DNA from: Bacteroidaceae bacterium
GTDB lineage: Bacteria; Bacteroidota; Bacteroidia; Bacteroidales; Bacteroidaceae
Assembly (NCBI GenBank): GCA_017470425.1
Contig: JAFUYT010000007.1
Span: 1-34,396, forward strand
DNA: 34,396 nucleotides
Direction: 5' to 3'
Under the pieces are notes generated by a model. It saw nothing but the letters and a program-made list of their open reading frames with translations. It was not told the origin of the DNA and searched no databases. This document shows positions 17,861-24,268 of the stretch, piece by piece (position 1 is the stretch's first letter; every line of letters starts with the position of its first letter). Both the position numbers and the translations under genes were made by a program.

Positions 17861-17868
17861 CAAAGGTA
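17861..17868 (-). promoter_or_regulatory. -7 box driving the minus-strand riboswitch
   Basis: Reads TACCTTTG on the minus strand, placing transcription start just before the riboswitch core. It is about 130 bp from the matching box on the plus strand. Confidence 0.7.
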
Positions 17869-17995
17869 CACATTATTAAGAGAAAAGTGAAAAAGAAGGT
17901 GAGAAAAATGATGAATTAACTTATAAAGAAGAGAAAAAGCAGTCCTCTTCTTCATTTTTCCTTCCTTCCCTTCTTCGCTTTCATAGATTTTTACT

Positions 17996-18003
17996 TACCT
18001 TTG
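17996..18003 (+). promoter_or_regulatory. -7 box driving the plus-strand riboswitch
   Basis: TACCTTTG fits TAnnTTTG, followed by the riboswitch about 10 bases later. The 17870-17995 stretch between the two promoters is AT-rich and gene-free, so any regulator binding there could act on both arms. Confidence 0.7.
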
Positions 18004-18009
18004 CCCCCG

Positions 18010-18198
18010 CATTTGGCAATCTGGTGGCAGAAAGCCACGAGATGTAAGGGAATCCGGTGGGAATCCGGAACAGTGCCTGCTGCTGTAATCCCTATCCAAG
18101 GTGCGCCTGTATAACGCCACTGAGATGGCTAAACGATTAAAACGTTTAGCGCTATCGGGAAGGTAAGGCGCACTGGGGAAAGTCAGAAGACCTGCCAA
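18010..18198 (+). promoter_or_regulatory. Cobalamin riboswitch (plus strand)
   Basis: Contains the core AAGGGAATCCGGTGGGAATC (18046-18065), the CAGTGCCTGCTGCTGT stem and the B12 box AGTCAGAAGACCTGCC at 18181-18196. It precedes a TonB receptor gene by about 50 bases. A short complementary gcgcaag segment near the start codon and the absence of a T-run point to translational control. Confidence 0.94.
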
Positions 18199-18245
18199 AT
18201 GGTGCAATAAATCAAAGCGTCCAGGAATAGGCGCAAGCGAGATTG

Positions 18246-20387
18246 ATGAAACAAACGATGTTCACGGGGATGGCACTCCTGTGCCTCTTCCCTTCGGCAA
18301 TGGCTCAGACCATGCTTCCGGCGGACACGCTCCAGGAGGTGGTCGTGACAGGTACTGGCACCCAGCACCTGCTGAAGGACGTACCCGTACAGACAGAAGT
18401 CATCTCGCGGCAGCAGCTGGAGCAGTACGGCGCCCGCAGCATCGAGGAGATCCTGGGCGGTCTGACGGCCAGTTTCGCCTTCAATGAGGATGATATGGGG
18501 TCTCAGTTGCAGATGAACGGGCTGGGCAACAGCTATGTGCTCATCTTAGTGGATGGTAAGCGTCTGCACGGCGACAATGGAGGCCAGAATGATCTCGGAC
18601 TCATCGATCCGGCACGTATCGAGCGCATTGAGATCGTCAAGGGAGCGGCTTCGGCGCTCTACGGCAGCGATGCCATTGCCGGCGTCATCAATATTATCAC
18701 GCGCAAGCCCGCAGAAGGCTATTTTGTAGAGAATGAGACACGTGGTGGCTCCTATGCCGACCTGCGGCAGCACAATGCCGTCGGTGTGACGATCGGGAAG
18801 GTGCAGAGTCTCACTCATTTCCACTATCGCCACTCTGACGGGTGGCAGAATACTGCTACCGAGGATCCTACGCAGATAGGAGGACGCGTCATCACTGATT
18901 CCCAGAACAAGACTGTCAATCGCAACCAGCTCTGGCAGGTGAGCGAGCGGCTGTCGTGGCGTCCGATGGAAGGGATGGAGGCATACGCCGATGGAATGTT
19001 GTACCACAAGCGGATCTACCGGCCCAACGGGAAGTATGCTGTTGCCGACGTACACGGTTATGACCTGAGCTACGACGATGCCGCAGCATCAGCGGGTTGG
19101 TCGTGGGCGCTGCGCAGTGGGCATCGCCTGAGTGCGGATGTCACCTGGAACCGGCATGGCTATTTCTACGACTACACGTCGGAGAAAGGGTGGCTGGTGG
19201 AGAGTGATCATCCTTCGAAGCCCTATATCTACTTCGATGGTGACCGTGTCCTTCAGGCAGATCAGCGTCGTACAATGGTGCAGCTCAAGGGTATTTTTGA
19301 GCTGCCTCACGAGAATCGTTTGAGTGTGGGCTATGATTTCCGCTATGATTGGCTGAAAGCTCCCTTGCGGATTGACAGCAGCCGTGCGACAGACTGGACG
19401 CAAGCCATTTATGCACAGGATGAATGGAATCCGCTCCGCTGGCTGAATGTCACGGCAGGTCTCCGCATGGATCATAACCAGCAGTTCGGATTGCATCTGA
19501 CGCCCAAGCTGTCAGCAATGGCCAGCCTCGGCGATGTGAAGCTGCGTGCTTCCTGGGCACAAGGCTTCAAGTCACCCACTCCCAAGGAGCAGCATTATCG
19601 CTATGTGCGGGATATGGGTGGCATTCGGCTTTATCTCGGCAACACCGACCTGAAGCCGCAGACGAGCAACTACGTCTCGCTGAATGTGGAATATACGATT
19701 TCGAAGGTCAGTGTCAGTGTGACGGGCTATTATAATAAGGTAGATCAGATGATTAACCTCGTCACCATACCTGCCTCGCAGGCGCCCGGAGCGCTCATCT
19801 TACAGTATGACCCCGCCTTCGTGCGGCAGTACCAGAATCTGGAGGATGCCTACACGGCGGGCGTGGATGTGAACGTGAAATGGAATATCACGCGTGAGAT
19901 AGCAGTGGGTGGAAGCTACAGTTTCCTGCAGGCCCACGGCAGTGTCTATGATGAGGAAACAGAACAGTTGCGTGACATCATCATCGATGGAACAGCCTAT
20001 CACAAAGGGAATCTCTTTGCCACATGGCGGCATCTCTTCAAGAAGGGCTACCGACTGGGCATAGGACTCTATGGACGTGCCTCTTCTACACGTTTCTATG
20101 AGAACTATGGCAATGGCAAGGCATTTCACATCTGGCGTCTCTCTACGACCCACGACATCGAGTGCCGGGCCATCACATCGCACGGACTGACACTTCGTGC
20201 CGAGGCGGGCGTTGACAATATCTTCAACTATGTTGACCGCACGCCCCATCTGCGTCATCTCGGCACGACCACGCCCGGTACGACGGTCTATGCTGCTCTC
20301 GTCATCCGCTTCCATCGAGGAACCAAAGTAAAAGATACATCTAAACATTCAACCCTTAAAAAAACGTATAATAATGAAGAAGATTAA
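18246..20387 (+). CDS. TonB-dependent receptor of the B12-regulated uptake arm
   Basis: A 713-aa receptor. The signal peptide is MFTGMALLCLFPSAMAQ; a likely TonB-box strand is EVVVTGTGT, about residue 31. The plug shows QLQMNGLGNSYVLILVDGKR and the hallmark ASALYGSDAIAGVINIIT, and is BtuB-like in layout. A long beta-barrel follows. ATG 18246 is used; the frame also opens at TTG 18243, one codon earlier. It follows the plus-strand cobalamin riboswitch directly, so repression by B12 is expected. Its last 14 bases overlap the start of the chelatase-like lipoprotein gene, linking the two products tightly. Substrate: cobalamin, cobinamide or another tetrapyrrole. Confidence 0.92.
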   Translation: MKQTMFTGMALLCLFPSAMAQTMLPADTLQEVVVTGTGTQHLLKDVPVQTEVISRQQLEQYGARSIEEILGGLTASFAFNEDDMGSQLQMNGLGNSYVLILVDGKRLHGDNGGQNDLGLIDPARIERIEIVKGAASALYGSDAIAGVINIITRKPAEGYFVENETRGGSYADLRQHNAVGVTIGKVQSLTHFHYRHSDGWQNTATEDPTQIGGRVITDSQNKTVNRNQLWQVSERLSWRPMEGMEAYADGMLYHKRIYRPNGKYAVADVHGYDLSYDDAAASAGWSWALRSGHRLSADVTWNRHGYFYDYTSEKGWLVESDHPSKPYIYFDGDRVLQADQRRTMVQLKGIFELPHENRLSVGYDFRYDWLKAPLRIDSSRATDWTQAIYAQDEWNPLRWLNVTAGLRMDHNQQFGLHLTPKLSAMASLGDVKLRASWAQGFKSPTPKEQHYRYVRDMGGIRLYLGNTDLKPQTSNYVSLNVEYTISKVSVSVTGYYNKVDQMINLVTIPASQAPGALILQYDPAFVRQYQNLEDAYTAGVDVNVKWNITREIAVGGSYSFLQAHGSVYDEETEQLRDIIIDGTAYHKGNLFATWRHLFKKGYRLGIGLYGRASSTRFYENYGNGKAFHIWRLSTTHDIECRAITSHGLTLRAEAGVDNIFNYVDRTPHLRHLGTTTPGTTVYAALVIRFHRGTKVKDTSKHSTLKKTYNNEED

Positions 20388-21459
20388 GATGATGGCGATG
20401 GCTCTTGCAGCCCTCGTCATGTCGGCAGGCTTCGTCGCTTGCTCCGACAACGATGAAAGTACCGGCAACGAACAGCAGCAGGAGAACTTCACCAAGTATC
20501 TCTCCGCCGTTGAAAACCAGGTGAAGGCTAAGAAGCAGCAGAGCAACAACAACAAGGCTCTTCTGCTCGTGGCTTTCGGATCGACATGGGAGAATGCCCA
20601 CAACACGTTCAAGAAGGTTGTCGCTGACTATGAGGGCGATGAGAATTTCAAGGACTACGATGTCTATTTCTCTTTCACCAGCGCGATCTGCATCAACAAG
20701 AGCCGTGAGGGTGAGCACTATGCCAGTCAGGACTTCTATGCTCCTAACTTCTGGCTGGAGGCCATCGGTCGCCAGAAGTATGGCGAAGTGCGCGTGCAGT
20801 CTCTCCATATCATCCCCGGTGAGGAGTTCCTGCGTCTGCGTGACACCTACATCAAGGACTTCAAGAACAATGTTTATGGCGATCTTGATGATCAGTACCT
20901 GGAAGAGGGCGTAAAGGTCTTCATCGGCGGCCCGCTGATGGCTGAGGAAGAGGATGTCGCAGATTTGGCTCAGGCTCTGAACACGAACTTCAACCAGTAT
21001 GTTCAGGGAGACAATGTCATGGCATTCCTCGGTCATGGCAACCCTGCAGGCTACAACTATGGTAATGGTAACATTCGTTACAAGCAGCTCGAAACAAAGC
21101 TCCAGGCCATCAATGGCAACTACTATGTGGCTACGGTGGATATGGAAGAGAATCTGCTGGATGACCTTTGGGGTCGCATGGAAGGTCACGTGGCCTCTGG
21201 TACTACCGTCACCCTGCACGCTCTCATGAGCATCGCCGGTGACCACGCTCACAACGATATGTCCGGTATCGAGAACGAAGGTGACAGCTGGCGTGAGTTC
21301 TTCCAGGAGAAGGGCTTCATCTGCAACTACGACGGCAACGATGCCAACACCGCTAACAACTGCATCCTCAATGGTCTTGGCGACTATGAAAACATCCGTG
21401 CTATCTGGAAGCAGCACACCTTGAACGCTGAGGAGATGTTTGTTGAAGAGGAAGAATAA
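20374..21459 (+). CDS. CbiK/IhtB-like chelatase-fold lipoprotein
   Basis: A 361-aa CbiK-type chelatase domain with a lipoprotein signal. The lipobox Cys is at residue 23 (SAGFVAC), followed by SDNDES, an acidic start suggesting surface display. The domain begins LLLVAFGSTWENAHNTFKK. Two metal-binding histidines typical of CbiK are kept: His221 in GHGNPAG and His282 in TLHALMS, 61 residues apart versus 62 in the Salmonella enzyme by my recollection. GDHAHNDMSG follows. Cytosolic CbiK inserts cobalt into sirohydrochlorin, whereas P. gingivalis IhtB is an outer membrane haem-binding relative. Being exported and under a B12 riboswitch, this one more likely handles an extracellular corrinoid or tetrapyrrole, or metal, than de novo synthesis. 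Confidence 0.85.
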   Translation: MKKIKMMAMALAALVMSAGFVACSDNDESTGNEQQQENFTKYLSAVENQVKAKKQQSNNNKALLLVAFGSTWENAHNTFKKVVADYEGDENFKDYDVYFSFTSAICINKSREGEHYASQDFYAPNFWLEAIGRQKYGEVRVQSLHIIPGEEFLRLRDTYIKDFKNNVYGDLDDQYLEEGVKVFIGGPLMAEEEDVADLAQALNTNFNQYVQGDNVMAFLGHGNPAGYNYGNGNIRYKQLETKLQAINGNYYVATVDMEENLLDDLWGRMEGHVASGTTVTLHALMSIAGDHAHNDMSGIENEGDSWREFFQEKGFICNYDGNDANTANNCILNGLGDYENIRAIWKQHTLNAEEMFVEEEE

Positions 21460-21470
21460 TGGAAAAAACG

Positions 21471-21557
21471 TCTCCGTGAGGAGATAACTATCTGCTACAT
21501 AAATAATTTTGAAAGGAAAGGGACCGCCCGCGCACGTGCTGCGCATGGGCGTGTCCC
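21471..21557 (+). other. Two hairpins between the chelatase-like gene and the adenosyltransferase
   Basis: TCTCC-GTGA-GGAGA (21471-21484) and a longer GC-rich hairpin pairing GGGAC..GCCC..GCGCA with TGCGC..GGGC..GTCCC (21520-21557) lie in the 120-bp gap. The second is not followed by a T-run, so it is more likely an mRNA processing or stability element than a terminator. Confidence 0.5.
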
Positions 21558-21579
21558 GTTCCTCATCTAAAGAAACACT

Positions 21580-22137
21580 ATGAAAATCTACACCAAGACC
21601 GGCGACGCCGGACAGACCTCCCTTGTGGGCGGACAGCGCGTCAGCAAGTGCTGCCAGCGCTTAGAGAGCTACGGCACGGTCGATGAGCTGAACTCCCACA
21701 TCGGACTGCTGATGGCGGATGTCACTGACGCACAGGACACCGCCACGCTGCTCGACGTCCAGCGCACGCTCTTCGTGCTCGGGGGGTATCTGGCCACCGA
21801 CACCACGACCCGCGAGGTACGCCCGGGCAACATCATCACCCACGACATGGTAGAGACGCTCGAGCGCGAGATAGACCGCCTGCAAGACAACGTGCCGCCC
21901 CTCCGGCTCTTCATCCTGCCTGGAGGCACGCGCGCTGCGGCTCAGGCTCATGTCTGCCGCACCGTCTGCCGCCGCACGGAGCGCGAGATCCTGCGTCTGG
22001 CCGACGAGGGCATCGACATCGATGTCAACGTGCTGTCTTATGTCAACCGCCTCAGCGACTACCTCTTCGTGCTGGCGCGCAAGCTCAACTGCGATGCCGG
22101 CGTGGAGGACATCGTCTGGAAGCGTGATACGAAATAA
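21580..22137 (+). CDS. PduO-type cob(I)alamin adenosyltransferase
   Basis: Transfers the 5'-deoxyadenosyl group of ATP to cob(I)alamin or a corrinoid precursor; cytosolic trimeric enzyme, 185 aa, full length. Signature motifs: KIYTKTGDAGQTSLVGG at residues 2-18 (ATP binding), YGTVDELNSHIG near 31, ILPGGTRAAAQAHVCRTVCRR near 112 and YVNRLSDYLFVLAR near 152. It is separated from the exported chelatase-like gene by a hairpin region and followed 12 bases later by the third TonB receptor, so adenosylation is coupled to uptake as well as to synthesis. Confidence 0.96.
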   Translation: MKIYTKTGDAGQTSLVGGQRVSKCCQRLESYGTVDELNSHIGLLMADVTDAQDTATLLDVQRTLFVLGGYLATDTTTREVRPGNIITHDMVETLEREIDRLQDNVPPLRLFILPGGTRAAAQAHVCRTVCRRTEREILRLADEGIDIDVNVLSYVNRLSDYLFVLARKLNCDAGVEDIVWKRDTK

Positions 22138-22149
22138 CAATAACCTTAC

Positions 22150-24231
22150 ATGAAATTATCCCTTTTTATGACGGCTGTGGCAATGTCCACCGCCTCTTTT
22201 GCTGCGGACGTCGATTCCATCGACAACCGCCACACCCATGACCTGAATCCCGTCGTCATCACTGGCACCGGCACCTACCACCGCGCCGATAACTCACCAG
22301 TTGCCGTGAAGGTCATCACGGCCAAAGAACTGAAGGATGCACAGGTGACCACCCTCCAGGATGCCCTTGCGCGGCTGACCACCAACGTCACTACTCATAC
22401 CAACGGCATGGGCACCTTCGTGAACTTCAATGGCGTCAGTGATGACTACATCGTCATCCTCGAGAACGGCAAGCGCGTCAGCGGCGACGACCGCTGGAAC
22501 CGCATCAGCATGGAAAATGTCAAGCGTATCGAGGTCTTCAGCGGTGCCGCCTCGGCACTCTACGGCAGCGATGCCATCGCCGGCGTCATCAATATCATCA
22601 CGGATGACAGCCGCGAACTCGTCTCGGCGTCGTCGAACACGCGTTCCCTCAACAACGGCCGCATGGACGAGGACGTCAACGTGGAGGTCAACACGGAGAA
22701 GTTCTCCAGCCGCACCTCCTACACCCATCACCAGGCTGGCAACTGGCAGGTGAACCACTATCAGGAGTTCGAGGAAGGCGACCAGAAGGTGCTGAAGCTC
22801 ACAGGCCGTCCCATGTCGGCTGCCTTCCACAGCAACAACATCAGCGAACGTCTGGAGTGGCGCTTCAATGAGCAGTGGTCGGTCTATCTGCGCGGCTCCT
22901 ACTACGACTACCTCACCGACCGTCCCCAGTCGGCCACCTACTTCACCCAGAAGAAGACAACCGACAAGGCCACGAAGGCAACCACCTACACCTACACCCC
23001 CAAGCAGGCCTACACCTACGACCTCCATCACCGCTCCTATACCTATGGCGGCGGTGCCCGCTGGTCGCCCAACAGCCGTGTGCACGTCTATCTCGATGTC
23101 TATAGTGACAACTATTCCTCCAACTACGACTACTGGCAGACCGGTGAGGCTGAGGCTTACGACGAGACGCGCAAGCGCACTCACTACACCAACGAGACCC
23201 TCCGCGGCATCTTCCGCCTCGCCGACTGGAACAAGCTGTCCGCCGGCGCGGAGTTCGTGCAGGAGAGCCTCAACAGCGAGAGCGACAACATCGACTTCGA
23301 GACCACCAACACCTACAACCTCTTCGCACAGGATGAAATCAAGATTGTGAAGGGCTTGGAGGCCGTCGTGGGCGTTCGCTACACGCAGAACGACAACTTC
23401 GGTGCTGCCTTCACGCCCAATGCCGGCCTCTTCTACCACATCGGAGGCTTCCGCGTGCGTGCCAGCTACGCCGGTGGCTACCGCACCCCCACGCTCTCGC
23501 AGCTCTATGCCACCGACCAGGCCAAGACCACCGCGCGCTACACCCTCAACAACCCCGACCTGAAACCTGAGAAGAATCATTTCTTCAACGTCAATGTCGA
23601 GTACGGAAACAAGTGGATGAGCGTCAGCGTCAGCGGCTTCATGAACAAGATCCGCGACATGATCAACTACCGCACAATGACCAGCGACGAGGTTGCCGCC
23701 GATGCCCACCTCACTGCCTTGCAGGATGAAGGGTGGAAGACCATTCGTCAGCGCGACAACATCGACAAGGCCACGCTCCGCGGCATCAGTGCCTCCGTGA
23801 AGTTCCTCCTGCCATACGGTATCACCATCGGCGGCGGCTACACCTTCACCGACTCCAAGGCCGAGACGCAGACCTTGAACACGAAGACACAGCAGTATGA
23901 GGTCACAGAGTCGCCCGTCGATAAGAGCGTGAAGCACGTCGGCAACGTCCTCGTCGCATGGGACAAGACCTGGCACAAATATCACCTCAACATCACCCTC
24001 AACGGCCATATACAGGGTGAGCGCTACAGCAGCACCTATGGCTTCGCAGACGGCATCCAGCAGTGGGACTTGATGACGCGCCACACCATCACCCTCAGGC
24101 ACTTCACCCTGGAGCCCGGTGTCGGCATCGAGAACATCTTCAACCAGCGCGACACCTCGCCCTGGAACTCTAATTTCTCTACCATCAACCCCGGCCGCTC
24201 ATTTATTGCCAGTTTGAGGATGCAGTATTAA
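22150..24231 (+). CDS. Third TonB-dependent receptor
   Basis: A 693-aa outer membrane receptor with signal peptide LFMTAVAMSTASFA and a TonB-box-like NPVVITGTGT near residue 33. The plug motifs FVNFNGVSDDYIVILENGKR and ASALYGSDAIAGVINII are close to the 18246 receptor, so the two are paralogues of one subfamily with different barrels. The barrel has a Thr/Tyr/Lys-rich stretch near residues 275-300 (TDKATKATTYTYTPKQAYTY), perhaps an extracellular loop. It ends with an aromatic strand (RSFIASLRMQY). It lies 12 bases after the adenosyltransferase. A different corrinoid specificity from the first receptor is plausible. Confidence 0.92.
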   Translation: MKLSLFMTAVAMSTASFAADVDSIDNRHTHDLNPVVITGTGTYHRADNSPVAVKVITAKELKDAQVTTLQDALARLTTNVTTHTNGMGTFVNFNGVSDDYIVILENGKRVSGDDRWNRISMENVKRIEVFSGAASALYGSDAIAGVINIITDDSRELVSASSNTRSLNNGRMDEDVNVEVNTEKFSSRTSYTHHQAGNWQVNHYQEFEEGDQKVLKLTGRPMSAAFHSNNISERLEWRFNEQWSVYLRGSYYDYLTDRPQSATYFTQKKTTDKATKATTYTYTPKQAYTYDLHHRSYTYGGGARWSPNSRVHVYLDVYSDNYSSNYDYWQTGEAEAYDETRKRTHYTNETLRGIFRLADWNKLSAGAEFVQESLNSESDNIDFETTNTYNLFAQDEIKIVKGLEAVVGVRYTQNDNFGAAFTPNAGLFYHIGGFRVRASYAGGYRTPTLSQLYATDQAKTTARYTLNNPDLKPEKNHFFNVNVEYGNKWMSVSVSGFMNKIRDMINYRTMTSDEVAADAHLTALQDEGWKTIRQRDNIDKATLRGISASVKFLLPYGITIGGGYTFTDSKAETQTLNTKTQQYEVTESPVDKSVKHVGNVLVAWDKTWHKYHLNITLNGHIQGERYSSTYGFADGIQQWDLMTRHTITLRHFTLEPGVGIENIFNQRDTSPWNSNFSTINPGRSFIASLRMQY

Positions 24232-24241
24232 ATATTTTTTC

Positions 24242-24263
24242 TACCTTTGCGCCGTCAAAGGAG
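24242..24263 (+). promoter_or_regulatory. -7 box and Shine-Dalgarno for the cobD::cbiP gene
   Basis: TACCTTTG (24242-24249) begins 10 bases after the receptor stop, and AAAGGAG (24257-24263) lies 5 bases before ATG 24269. A Shine-Dalgarno this clear is rare in this phylum. Together they suggest an independent promoter with a very short leader, so the downstream biosynthesis genes may not depend only on the riboswitch. Confidence 0.55.
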
Positions 24264-24268
24264 ATGAT

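Larger units (their letters stand above)
17700..18163. repeat. Inverted pair of near-identical riboswitch arms
   Basis: Positions 17700-17755 (minus sense) and 18109-18163 (plus sense) align over about 55 bases with only two substitutions and one indel. Both include a GCTAAACG...CGTTTAGC hairpin and the string gcgctatcgggaagg. The riboswitch cores outside this arm are clearly more diverged, so the arm looks recently copied or gene-converted. Confidence 0.85.

Noticed and set aside
21520-21557. Terminator after the chelatase-like gene
   Set aside because: The stem is strong but no T-run follows, and the next gene fits the same pathway, so a hard stop seems unlikely.
22294-24102. A 602-codon open frame on the minus strand opposite the third TonB receptor, plus other long antisense frames (e.g. 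3024-4196, 6928-7863, 12887-13138)
   Set aside because: They are by-products of GC-rich third-position bias in the real genes. They have no family motifs, no promoter and lie fully opposite confident genes.
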